Shown here: positions 1 to 11,900 of the stretch, in pieces
Layout: the number at the start of each line of letters is the position of its first letter
Numbering within the stretch: position 1 is the first letter of the stretch
NCBI GenBank assembly: GCA_029962745.1
Contig: CM057170.1
Coordinates: 20,286,421 to 20,350,420 of the forward strand
Length of the DNA stretch: 64,000 bases
From: Echinometra lucunter
Lineage: Eukaryota > Echinodermata > Echinoidea > Camarodonta > Echinometridae
Direction: 5' to 3'
Made by a program: the position numbers and the translations under genes
Notes under the pieces: generated by a model
Told to the model about the DNA's origin: nothing
Database searches by the model: none
The model's input: the letters and a program-made list of their open reading frames with translations, nothing else

Positions 1-1640
1 AAGAGAATGAGTGGGAGACTGATCTAAAATATCGACTTATCCTTATTCAGTTCAGTTATTAAGGGACTATATATTATGCTTAATTTATAATAGGCAGATT
101 CATAGTCGTGAAAGAATTTACTAAATCTGAAAACATAACAGTGCTGTAAAAGTGATCATAATGTAAAATCTGATTAGATGGTCGTTGTGGTTAACGCTGG
201 TGATCCGTGATGATCATGCTTGGGTTTTCACATTTTATTAAAGGGTATTTCTGCAACACGATGTGGCAGTCATTTCACATAACCTTTTCAAGTTTTTAGA
301 GTAACGCTACTATACATTACTATAAAACAAAAAAGTCTTGGGAAGCAAAGCAAGAAATCAAGTTGCAAGCTACGGCTTTTAAGATATCAGAAAATGAAGA
401 AAATGTCTAGAAGAGCGCAAGACCAATTATTAATCCGTAAATTCCCACACGTTACATTATTTCCATAATATATCAGTGTATCTTGTGTAATGATTATCAA
501 AATTTGAGGTGTAAAATATATGTTTGATGTCCTTAATGTTCAAAACCCTGTACAGTTATGGTAACGTATAGGCATGATAGGAACACAAAGTTACCAGATA
601 CCCCGAGCTTTCCCCAAAACAATTGCTGTAATATTTTGCATCATAGTTTTGCACAAGCGTTACTGACTGATGATATAAAACTTAATGCATATACATGTGT
701 AGACCAGAAGTAGGCCAATATTTTGCACTCGTGGAATGGCGTGTATTTATTCACGTTGACCCTTTGTTGTACATCAAAAAGCATATTATTTTCTTTAAAG
801 TTATCAAAGTTCCTAACTTATTTTCTTTTTGAAGGGAGACTGAATTGGCCAGTACGTGCCTACAAGCAGCTTGAAACTGGACACTGGTCTAAATACTTTT
901 GTCAATAAGATATTTTGAATTGAATGACATGCCTATTGATCACAAAATCACCGAACCAAGTCGATAACAGACTTTGGTCTATCAGGACACTGGAGTTCCA
1001 AGCAGCTTGATGCAATGATGGGAGTAAGTTTGAATAGACTGAATGAAATTTTACAGTAGGAGTCAAAGAACCATAATTTTCAAAAATAAGTAATGTGGTA
1101 ACAGCTGACTGAGCTGAGTGAATAGCAGGGAATAATAGGAAATTTTGTAGCTTGTTGGAGGTAAAGGGTATTCTCTTTGATAGAAGTGGTATTTTTCATC
1201 ACGGCAACACTCACTGAGTTTATTTTCCTGTTCAAATCAACCCAGATTATACACGTCGGAGGAAGTTACAGGCAGTTTTTTTCAGCGCTGTAGGCAAAAT
1301 GCATTCTCACACAGAAGTATTTTGTGATAATATTTGCTTCCTTTACGTCCTTGTCAGGTGAAATCTCCCACCGTGTTATTGTTCTAATATTTTTGATTGC
1401 GCTGAAATGGTTAACGCCGTGAATGTAGACACTAATGAACCGTGAAGTAACTACAATGGACTTGGAAGTATGTGACGTCGAGTGACGTTAAAAGAAATAA
1501 TGTATAAAGATAAAGGGGAGGGGCGCCGAAAGAAGATGATGGGAGCCCTTCCTTCAACTCCTTCACCTTCCCCTCATTCGTATATTGTTTTGGAGATTTA
1601 TTTTGTTTCATATATCAAATTATGTAAACGTATCCTGTCA
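1..1640. other. Intergenic, no gene recognised
   Basis: AT-rich sequence. No coding similarity, clear splice-bounded exon, RNA gene or terminal-repeat element was seen on either strand. Confidence 0.5.
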
Positions 1641-1765
1641 TTGTAAAACAAATTATGAATACTTATGTATGTTTGATTTTTCAAAATTTGTTGTTATTTG
1701 TTTTTGTTTTTTTGTTTTTTGGAAATGAAAAAAGAATAAACTCTTGAACTCTCTTGAACACTTAA
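1641..1765 (+). mobile_element. Possible LINE 3' end, plus orientation
   Basis: A T-rich stretch leads to AATAAACTCTTGAACTCTC and a short run of TTGAAC-type repeats. This is the arrangement seen at 3' ends of many non-LTR retrotransposons that finish in a short tandem repeat. A similar tail occurs on the opposite strand near 32.9 kb. No coding part remains, so the call rests only on the tail. Confidence 0.35.
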
Positions 1766-2855
1766 ATGATTGCCTTGTTATTTCATGTTTCAAATGCCTG
1801 GAATGGGTAACGTATTGGACAAAATAGCCTATGTAATTAGTTTTTCTTTCCCCGATGTGAGATTCTGCGTGCTAAGAATCGTAGCCTGCGGTCTTATTAC
1901 ATTTGGCATGGAAAACAAGTACTGAAAATTACAACTGTCGAGAAAGAAAAACTGCTGGAACTTCTGGCATGACTGCCCCTGAATTCAATTCGTTGAAATG
2001 GCATTAAAAATGAGAGGTTTTATCGATTGTGTACTGTCCGTTTGCCAAGCTGAAAATAATCATATCACTCATTTGATTGATGAAGAAGTAATTCACAGGA
2101 TCAGCGAGACAATAAACTTTTTCTTCTTTTTCTTTGTCTTGTCGTTCTTCTAATCTTCTTCTCCTTTTTCTTATTTTTCTTCCTCCTCCTCGGATATATA
2201 AAATGGAGGTCCGCGTTGAGGAGAACCCATACACCCTTTGAGCGAGAGGCAAGAAAACCGTGGTGTGGTAGCTCTGCCTATATCTCAACATTCATGCCCA
2301 ATCAAGAAGCTTCAAGCTAAGGATTTTGTTTGCTTTTCCTATCCTCCCTCGCGCAGGTGGCGACAAAAAAGAAATGGATACCCATTCACACTAGCGATAC
2401 CTGTGTCGGAAATTGTTCAACGAGTCCTCAGAAATCATAAAATCGACGGTAACTCCAGAAAAATCATGTGCTTACAAACCAAAGTTACATAGGATAACAA
2501 ACAACCACCCCCGACTTAATAAGATATTTAATTTGGTTTATTATATGGAACAGAAGAACATTGAGATATAGCTTTCCTCTGCCGCCCCTCACATCTCTCC
2601 TTTAATTGGATCTTTTTTTTTTTTCTTCTTCTTCTTTTTTTTTTACTCGAGAAGCATTCAAGATTTGGTTCTTTGGCTGAAAATGAAACAAAGATAAATA
2701 TACCAGGTTGGCCTAAGTTATTGAATATTTCAAATCTGGGCGATATCGTTTCTTTAAAAAAGCAGACAAAAGCGTCATGCCCGTTTCAGACAAGCTGTCA
2801 TGACAGTTTTTCTACATTTTGTCTCTGATACGGAAATGCGTGGTCAAGTCATGCA
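1766..2855. other. Intergenic, pyrimidine-rich patches
   Basis: No gene recognised. Polypyrimidine blocks lie near 2116-2190 and 2608-2646. Short open frames here show no family resemblance. Confidence 0.45.
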
Positions 2856-2859
2856 ATGT

Positions 2860-3000
2860 TTATTTGATTTGATTTGATTTGATTTGAATTGAATTTGAAT
2901 TTATTTAGACAGTAAAAAAACATGTCTCAGGAGGACAAAAGAGGTTGAAGTAAACCCGTACAAGTCTGCTTCCGTGATATAAAACAATAACATTATTACA
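2860..3000 (-). mobile_element. LINE-like 3' tail with (AAATC)n, minus orientation
   Basis: Read on the minus strand, the segment ends in AATAAATTCAAATTC followed by several AAATC units. The same pentanucleotide tail closes the LINE fragment at 60.4 kb on the plus strand, which suggests a related 3' end. The upstream body is not recognisable. Confidence 0.4.
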
Positions 3001-3282
3001 AGATAGCACATTGCACAATATAGGATATAGGAAGTTATAAAAATACTAATAATCACACCAGCTATGATTAATGGTACATTGTAACATTTCAAGCACAAAG
3101 TTGCATGGTGATACATGCAGAGATAGGCATTTGTGAAATTAACTATTCTGGTTGAGGTGGTTATTTAAAGCTTTTTAAAACAAACCAAGAGTTTTCATGT
3201 TAATTATATTCTAATGGAGTTTGTTCCATTCATTTGTAGTTATCGGATAAAAATTTCGCGACTAGGTCGCACATGACCTTAT

Positions 3283-3694
3283 TTAACCCATTCGTGACAG
3301 GAATTATTCAAAGCCTAATTTGATCAGCTTTTATTCTTCAAATTGGCAACATCAACATTTTCATTTTATTGCTACATTTTTCTTATAAAACGTCATGTAT
3401 CTGAAATGAAAACAAATTGACAGAAATTATGATTAGAAGTCAAAAAGTTGCCAATTTGCAGGAGAAAACAGTGATTTTAAGCTATCACATTGTCAATTTG
3501 AGGATTTTAATGCTTATTTTCCTTTTAAAAATTTTCAGCATCAAACAACGAATACTGACGCAACCAAAATGGGCACAGTTTGTGTAGAATTTTTTGCTCT
3601 TCCTGCTCATGTATTTGATATGATTTTTAGAGCTTTGCATCAATAGATGTTAGGCCAAACCACAAAATGTGGACCTCTGTCATGAATGGGTTAA
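3283..3694 (+). mobile_element. 412-bp TTAA-flanked MITE, copy A
   Basis: TTAA stands at both ends, next to inverted termini AACCCATTCGTGACAG and its near-perfect complement at the right end. Two further full-length copies occur at 26560-26972 (opposite orientation) and 40219-40635. There is no open reading frame of note. TTAA duplications are typical of piggyBac-type transposases, so this is probably a non-autonomous piggyBac-like element; that assignment is inference from the ends only. Confidence 0.85.
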
Positions 3695-4212
3695 AGTGGA
3701 ATTATTGAATTTCACACTGAGAAAGAGCATTTAAAAAATTCCTTGTCCATTTTGTCATGGTTAGTTACTGTTGCAGAGTGGATGATCTCAGTGAAATGCT
3801 GTGAAACCTGCTGTGTAGGTCCCACATAGTTCATTGCGTTTGATTCATTGAATGAAATGTTCTCGAATTCTCGATTTTGCTTAAAACCATCTTAAACAAC
3901 AACCCACGAACATGACGAAAAATAGTCCGAATGTCATGTGTGTCCTGCGCTGGAATTGACCAACAGACCTTACATCCCCAATCCCTCCGAATGGCGAAGA
4001 ATGGCTCGGTTTTTGGTCAGTGTGGTCATTTGACCATGTTGACTGTAACTTAGCAGGATAATGGTCAGGATGGTGGCGTAGCAGCCGTAGCTCAAGCAAG
4101 GATGCTTATTTTTGGTTTCCACAAACATTAAAATTGCATGGGCGCTTGAAGAAATTCATACACATCAATTATTATTTTCGGTCTTGAGCTGATCTCTTTG
4201 CCAACATCAAAA
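3695..4212. other. Intergenic, no gene recognised
   Basis: Nothing beyond short shadow frames is visible here. Confidence 0.4.
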
Positions 4213-4330
4213 GGGGGTGTTTCATGAAGCTGTTCGTAAGTTACGCACGACTTCACGCACGACTGGAACATGTTCTTGGGTGCTAATCAGATTTTCAATC
4301 ATTTACATGCAGCACAAGAACATATCACCA
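4213..4330 (+). mobile_element. Partial foldback MITE with GGGGGTGTTTCATGAAGC end
   Basis: The left end GGGGGTGTTTCATGAAGC and the following TGTTCGTAAGTTACG match the left end of the complete element at 22224-22533. The right terminus is missing because sequence turns into LINE endonuclease remains near 4331. It is therefore either truncated or the older host of an insertion. Confidence 0.6.
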
Positions 4331-4862
4331 TTAGATATTACACCATGTGATTTCACTTTCTACATTGTTAGTTAACATGTGATCAACAAGTGAAGAAGAC
4401 GAATTCGTCACTCTAGTGTACGAAGAATCATTGATGAATTTCAGAGAATATGTAGTATTAATTTGATCATATACTTTGGTATTTCCATGAAATGGCCTTT
4501 TCATGATATCGCAGTTAATATCACCCATGACAACAATGTCACATTAAAAGTTACAAGCAAAAGCTAAAAAGTCTTCATATTGCTGAAAAACATCAATTCT
4601 AGAATTGGGCGGCCTATACCAATTGAAGAATAACATCGGTCTTGTCTTTTTAAAGTGGATCCGTAAACATTACTTCTAAACAAGAAAAGGAACTATGATT
4701 TATTGACTCAATATGTAAAGATTCGTGCATATAAACTGCCACCCCACCTCTATTTCTATCACGGTCCCTACGAATGATAGAATAATGGCGTATTTCAACT
4801 TCACTATCCAGAAAGGAGCTGTCCAATCTTGTCTCATTTAAATTGCTCTGAAACGTTATCAT
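4331..4862 (-). pseudogene. LINE endonuclease domain fragment (decayed)
   Basis: Minus-strand translation gives, in order, a SNLNETRLDSSFLDSEVEI stretch (the NETRLD/SETWLD motif), IIRRDRDRNRGGVAVYM, then YRPPNSRIDVFQ and MGDINCDI, followed by LVDHMLTN. This order matches the apurinic-type endonuclease of non-LTR retrotransposons, whose GDFN-like motif holds active-site residues. An in-frame stop just before MGDINCDI and a break between the two open parts show it is inactive. No reverse transcriptase follows within the fragment. Confidence 0.8.
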
Positions 4863-5692
4863 ACACCTTTACTGGAATACGTGAGCAAGATGTGTGTATC
4901 CATTTATTACAAGTAGTACAAAGAAGTGTTTTTTGATTTGGTTTAACGTTCTTGTTACAAAGAACACAGGGGAACAGTTAATCTTAAGATGCTACTGAAT
5001 CTGAAGACAACAGTTTGGGAATGAGGGCTCTTTTGTCAGCGTGTGGCGATGACCATCGTTGGTTATTACGCGAATGCGGCCATCTTGCGTCCATATACTT
5101 TTAGCTTTGAGTTTTGTTTGTTCATTCTTTCATGTCAGACATGCCGTAGTTAGTGACGACAGACAACTCACATGCAGGCCAAAGGCAGTAGCCAGACTTA
5201 TTATTAGACGGGAAGGGGGGGGGGGGGGGGTAATGTGGCACGAAATATCACTGAGCCATAATAATGGTTACACGCAAAAACACATTCACACACACCTGGG
5301 ATAGACTTTTTTGAGCGGACCAATGGTGGAAGGGGGCATGGCCCCTAACCCCCGCCTTATGCCTATGCCCATGACGATACAGACCCACAATGAAATTCAA
5401 AATCCCTTAGAGGTATAAGACACTCTTTGGGGGAAAGAGAAGAGCATCCTATAGAGCGTCCTGGTTTCGCTCCCTCCGCTTAGTTAAGCAATGATCAAAT
5501 TGGATCGTACGAAGTGAAAAAAAAATAGGAAAGTGGTTGGGGTGGGGTGTTGTAAGCAGAGACGTATGGGGCGGTAAAATATTTCATACCTTAGAGTATA
5601 CTTACCATGCTTGAAGTCTATATACCTTTTCACGGCTGTACAACGTGGACTATGGCGACAATATTGCCTCCATGCGTGTCCTATAATATTAC
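4863..5692. other. Intergenic with poly-G tract
   Basis: A run of about 16 G lies near 5215-5230. No gene, splice-bounded exon or terminal-repeat element was recognised. Confidence 0.45.
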
Positions 5693-6089
5693 CCTATATG
5701 GCTCAGCCTATGAGGCGTCTGCCCGTCGAACCGAAGATCGAGGGTTCAAATCCACCCCTGGGAGATGACTAGAGCCTACGTTGTGCGCTGACATGCCCCT
5801 CCCCTGTTTCATTGATACTTGCTATGTTTCAGTGGAATAGAATGCACTTCGTCCCTCGGATAGGACGTTAAAGGGAGGCTCCGTGTAGAGGAGAGTCACA
5901 ACCTTTGTATGTTAAGAACCCACTGCACTGTTCAAAACAGAGTATAGGGGGAAACACCGGTGTAGTGGTACACCTGCATCCCATTTAGTTATAACGGGAG
6001 AGAGACCCGATGGTCACAGTGATTAAGTTCACTTTCCACCTCCCATGCCTAAGTGACGGCAGTTAGTAAATAGTGATAATAAAATAGTA

Positions 6090-6121
<32 letters not shown>

Positions 6122-6145
6122 AATAATAATAATGATAAAAAAATA
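5693..6145 (+). mobile_element. tRNA-derived SINE, family 2, with microsatellite tail
   Basis: A tRNA-like head carries an A-box-like TGGCTCAGCCTATGAGG segment and a B box GGGTTCAAATCCA. It is followed by a body containing CCTCGGATAGGACGTTAAA and GAGAGTCACAACC, and the tail is (GAT)n/(AAT)n. The body differs from the SINEs at 37, 52, 57 and 64 kb, so it is a separate family. The GGACGTTAAA body resembles a central domain I recall from several invertebrate SINEs, but I cannot name it. Confidence 0.7.
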
Positions 6146-6887
6146 ATAATGATAGTAATAATGATAATAATACTAATACAAATAAGAGTAATTATAATAA
6201 TGATAATAATAACATAATCCTAACCTATTACTCTAAACTTAACCCCACATCTCTGACGAAAGCACTATAAGCACTTGTCACAGGAGAAAAGATGTTGGAG
6301 AAAAGAATTTCTTGAATGGCTGTTCAAGAAAAACAAAATTAATGCCCCGATATGGAGCTTGTACAGATTCTCACATGCCGCAAGAAGTTGACCAGTATAA
6401 TTGATTTCATTTCATAAACTACATGTATAAGAAGAGGAAAGACCTCTAACCAGGCTAGCTGAACAAACAACTTGTCAGACTAGAAGACAATCAGACATTA
6501 AAAAGGGGAAATTCATATTACGGTAGAGGAAATTGTTAAAAAAGGCAGCCAGTACGGAAGATCCGTTATAGGGTATAATTAGTGTATCACATCTGGGCAT
6601 AATTACGAGGAGGACCCCATAAAAATACCCCTTATTACTCTTTAACTACGACGGAAAGTGGTAAAAACATCTATGCAGGAAGAAATATCATTTCAGTGAG
6701 TGGTAAAACAGTGAGATAGATGCATTTTTATGAAAGATAAAAACGATTTAATAGTAAAACAATGAGCATTAGTGACCACAAAGCTGATTGTCCTCAGATA
6801 TATATACGAGCTATGTTTCGATATCACTTTATACATAATAATCTTTATCAACAAAGGAAGCTTGTATACGCGAACTAGAAATAAATT
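6146..6887. other. Intergenic, AT-rich
   Basis: No gene recognised. Confidence 0.4.
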
Positions 6888-7206
6888 TGGATGCCCTGCA
6901 GTACACTCGACAACAGATGATGTGCGACGTGAATTTCGCAGCCAACTTTGCGTCCCAGTCGCGAAATTCGCGACCTGTGACGCAAACTTTGTGTCCCAGT
7001 CGCGAATTTCGCATCCCGGGTCATGAACTTCGCGTCCCAGTAGCGAATTTCGCTTCCCGGGTCATGAATTTCGCGTCATAGGTCGCGAATTACGTGACTG
7101 GGACGCAAAGTTCGTGTCATGGGTCGCGGCTTCCGCGACTGGGACGCAAAGTTGGTATCACGTCGCACATGACCTGTTGTCGAGCGTACTTCAGGGCCAC
7201 CATAGA
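6888..7206. mobile_element. Inverted-repeat element with GCGAATTTCGC subterminal repeats
   Basis: The left arm starts GCCCTGCAGTACACTCGACA and the right arm ends with its near complement (GTTGTCGAGCGTACTTCAGGGC region). The arms share ATGTGCGACGTGA and ACTTTGCGTCCCAGTCGCG. The centre contains about two 41-bp tandem units built from GCGAATTTCGC and CCCGGGTCATGAA. There is no coding capacity. Probably a non-autonomous DNA transposon; no target duplication was found. Confidence 0.7.
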
Positions 7207-7504
7207 TAAAGCCAAGAATATGTCGTTTTTAATCAAGAAGGGCTACTTTTCCTCGACTGGAGGAAGGAATAGTTGTGCATGTAGGCTACATGTCGAACGT
7301 GTTTCATGAGAAAAAGATGTTGAGAGACAGAGTTAATGTTCCAAGATATTGTTCTTACTGATGAGGCTACCATGTACGGCGCGCCATAACCATGAGTATT
7401 AAACACGACATAGGCCTATTCTTCTTGTATTCTTCTTCCTCGTCTTCGTCCTCCTTTCGTTTTTCTTTATTATTCTCTTTTCTGTTGTCACTAATATTTT
7501 TTTT

Positions 7505-7740
7505 CCATAGTTATTAAGATATCAGTTATGATTGTTAATGTTATTTTTGTCATTATGACTATAATAATTGTAATTATCACCATCCTCATCATCATTGTTA
7601 TAATAATTATTATCATCGTTGTTGTTATTATTACTGTAATAATTGTAATTATCACCATCCTCGTCCTCATTGTTATTAGCATAATTGTTATTACCATCGT
7701 TGTTGTTTTTATTATTATTACTGTCATCGTCCACTATCGC
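7505..7740. repeat. Degenerate ATT/GTT/ATC trinucleotide repeat
   Basis: Long run of imperfect trinucleotides, giving low-complexity open frames on both strands that should not be read as genes. Confidence 0.9.
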
Positions 7741-7803
7741 TCTCATACTAGCCCGTTATTTGTGAAAAAAAAACCCCAAAATACACGATCTCTACCTCCT
7801 TAA

Positions 7804-8065
7804 CCTATAGGAACATTTCTATTTCAGCTATCCAAAAACGAACTACCCTCTGCTATTTCATCACTATTTACCAAGAACACTGATGTACACACTTATCCCA
7901 CAAGACAAGCTCTTCAAAACCAATATCATCTTCACCCCACTAGAACGACACTCGCACAAAAAGACTATCATCTACACAGGTCCCAACTATTGGAATGGTA
8001 TCAGCAAAACCCGTAAAAGCAATAATAATGTGCATACGTTAAAAAAACAACAAACAAACACCTAA
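7804..8065 (+). pseudogene. LINE reverse-transcriptase C-terminal fragment
   Basis: Translation gives GTFLFQLSKNELPSAISSLF, then TKNTDVHTYPTRQAL, and after a frameshift near 7960 TIIYTGPNYWNGIS. The order 'LP..F...F..N..VH.Y.TR ... I.Y.GP..WN' is the usual C-terminal end of non-LTR retrotransposon polyproteins. The frameshift makes it non-functional. A T-rich stretch up to about 8590, ending in AAAATGAAAATAAAATC, looks like its 3' untranslated region. Confidence 0.75.
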
Positions 8066-8235
8066 AACTATCATTCCTTCATGAGTACGAGCACGATACA
8101 TAACACATATTTTTTCCCCATGATATTCCGACTCTCGAGTCTACTTCTTCTTTCCCCATCTCTGTTAGGCACTTCACTTCATCCATTCTTTATTATTTCT
8201 TTCTTTTTTTCTATTTTTGTTCAAATTATCCATCC

Positions 8236-8243
8236 TCTATTCT

Positions 8244-8275
<32 letters not shown>

Positions 8276-8292
8276 TTCTTCTTCTTCTTCTC
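8236..8292. repeat. (TTC)n microsatellite
   Basis: Near-perfect TTC repeat. Confidence 0.95.
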
Positions 8293-8607
8293 CTCCTTCC
8301 TCATCATAAAATACCCCTGAGTTTGTATTGACGATTGTAATTCTTTTTCCTAAGTATCTATGTCTCAAGAGGGACCTCTACAAGCGTAGCTTTTTGATTA
8401 GCCCCTCATTTTCATTTTCACACTTTGATATTGCTACAATTTCAAATAGATAACTACTTATTTTTATTGTCAGTATTGTAACATCTATCATTTCGGATTA
8501 TAGTATTTCTTATGTTTATTTTGTTTTATATACTTATGCTTGTTATAATTTTTATTGTGTTGAGTTTGTGAAAATGAAAATAAAATCATATATCAGATCA
8601 TATTACT

Positions 8608-8892
<285 letters not shown>

Positions 8893-8967
8893 TTAATGTT
8901 GTTGTAGTAGTTGTCGTTGTTTGTAATCATCAAACAAATTAATAAGCTGTTGTCTCTTTCTTTACAG

Positions 8968-11900
8968 CATGGGTAGGATCCGTTCCCATCGGGCTTTCGA
9001 CCCTGGCAGGAATCTTCGTCACCCCTCTAATCTACCGCTTCAACAACCGTGCCATCGCCCTCGTCGGCGTCATCACCTGCTTCACCTCATGCATGACGAC
9101 ATCATTGATAACAGCCTTCCCGGCAATCTACCTGACGTACAGCGTGCTCTTTGGTGTCGGGAGTGCCTGCGCGTCTCTAGCATCCATGGATCTCCTCCAC
9201 CGGTACTTCCCGGTCACCAACTGTTCGCGAGCTACCGTGTTCACTTTGATAGGCAGTAGCGCAGGTAAATAAATCAAGTTCACTCCCCTCCTTATTCCCT
9301 TTTCAATATTCAAAGGATTCAAAGAATGGCCTCCAATTTCAGTAGATGTCAAAGTTCAAAAGCCCTTTTTGTGTTTCGTTATTAGTTAGCAAGGTTCAGA
9401 CCCCCCCCCCCCCCGACGAAGATAATGATAACGAAATTTTCGATTCCGCGTAAAGGTACACCCTAAAGATGTTTGTATGTGTTGGTGCATATTAATGGTA
9501 AGCCAACTGTAGAATGTAGGTGATATTCAAAACATCATGATCGTTGTTGTTAACGTCCAACAAGTCCTATATTTCTCACAACAAAACTTGATGTAATGAT
9601 ATTTTAGATATTTTCTTTGGATGTTTTCAGGCATGCTATGTTTAGCACCTTTGACATACGTCCTCATCGAGCGCTGGGGATGGCGAATCATGCTACGAAT
9701 CGTCGGTAGTCTCCTCCTGGTGATTGGCGTTGCTGCTCTTACGGTCTATTACCCTCCTCCTCCTTCATCTCCAACTCCTTTGAGTAATGAGGAGGAGGAA
9801 ACGAAGGACGGCCTAACTGCAGAGCGGGGCAATACGCCGACAGATGATACTCGGGAAAAATCGGACACATCCGATGAGAATGCGTACCCACGAGTGCAAC
9901 CGAATGATGGCAGACGACCGGATAGCCAAGAAAAAACGGATCAAGGTGCCGTAAACAGTAAACAGAATAAAAATGGCAATCATGAAGGAACCGGGGAAGA
10001 AGCGAAACCACTTTTGCGGGATAAAATTGTCGACAGCGGAAAGGAGAAAGATGCAAACTCTCCGAGAGACTGTGGCAATCTCGCTGTTCCCATAGAGACC
10101 ACGGAAAATGTTTTAACAGATGGAGAGGTGGCAGAGGTTGGCGACGAAACAGCCTCAGTCAAATTCTGGACGAAACATCGCGCGATTTTTTACCCGGATG
10201 TTTGGATCCTAGGCTTCTGCGTCATGGGCGTAGGGGTCATGAATTCGTTTTTCTATGTTAACATGGTGAGATTATGAATAGGGAATCTCTCTTTGGGTCT
10301 CTTCACTATCAAACTGCCATGATACCCCCTCCAAACAGACCGCCAACGACATCGCATTGGCTACTGGGAAATATGTCTTTTGTGTTCGTTTTTTTCCAGC
10401 CTGTCCAATTGTCGCTCTGGTTATACCTGTAACAAAGTGAGGGTTGCATGACCTATCATCATTTTCTGGAAATAAACATCACCTATTCATTATTTCTTCG
10501 TTTTTCCCTTTTTCATTCCAAGAAATTTTATTGTCGATTTATGGTTGAGACTTTCTGTTCCTTCTCGACCTTCATTTATATTCCATTATTTTTTTTTTGG
10601 CAATCAGTGCATTAAATGATTCTTGGTATCTAATCATTAAAATTTTGCCGGAGCATCGTTTGCCTATAGTGCACGTATCCACTATAGACAATGTCTTTAA
10701 GGAATTTATTTTATTTCCAGTTGTCTTTCATCACACAGGGGTTAAATCAATACCTGATGGCAAAGAAATGTCAGTGCGCTGATTATGTTTTACCAATAAA
10801 AGTGTTTTGATTGTAACTTAACTTGTGCATTGAATAGTTTTTTTATTTCTTTGAAATTTTCAGGGTGACTTTCTCCTTTCCGTTGGGTTTAAAAAGCGCG
10901 TGGTACCCTGGGTGGTCACAACGCTCGGCGTCTCAGAAATGGCGGGAAAATTACTGCTCGGTGTGATAGCGGATCGTCTGCCGTTCCCGAAGATTTTTCT
11001 CTACCTTATCGGTTGTTTCACGGGCATCGGCTGCATGATTTGTCTTCTTATAGTGCGTTCTGAAGTCTTGCTAATGTTATTAGCTACTGGTAAGTACGTA
11101 TTTCATAATGCTTGTTGACGTAGTACCGCGTCAACAACTACGGCGGTCGTTGAAACATCATGTGGCAGTGACGTTTTACAAAATGAAATCCTACACACTA
11201 AGAAAAAATTGCACCCTAAATGCAACACTGGCTGCACCTTTTGGGGTGCAATCTTGCACCCTGGATGAAAAAGGTGCAAAAAATGCACCTTTTTGTTCTT
11301 GTTTGCCCCCTGAAATGCCCGTTTGCATCCTAAAAGGTGCAACTTTGCACCTTTTAGGGTGCAGAGATTTTTGCGTACAAAAAAGTGCAAGTTTGCACCT
11401 TCTCTAAAAGGGTGCTACTCTGCACCCTTTAGGGTGCAAAATGCCGCTAATTGCACCTTTAAAGGTGCAAAAGTTTGTAAAAGGTGCAAATTTGGATCCT
11501 AAAAGTGCTCCCACTGCTGCATTTGAAGGGTGCAAGATTGCACCTTTTTTTCTTAGTGTGTATACTAACTTTGATGTACCGCTGTATTAGCGCAAGTGAT
11601 AATACAATCACAATTGACATCTCGGTTCCAACGTTTGCAAAGTAATGGAAGTTGATGTAATGCGTAAGGTACATTTACCTGTAGAAAAAAAAGTATAGTC
11701 ACACAACTATATATCGTTGTTAACTTCATAATTGGTTCTCTTGGACCGTACTATTTTTCATCACAATTGCTGTCCTTGTCAGTATCAATAATACATTATC
11801 ACTTTCATAATAACCCCAGCTGTCAAAGTATGGATGCACCCAAAGGATGCACTTCTGGTTAAGATACTGCAATTACACTCCAATGAATCCAAATTGATTT

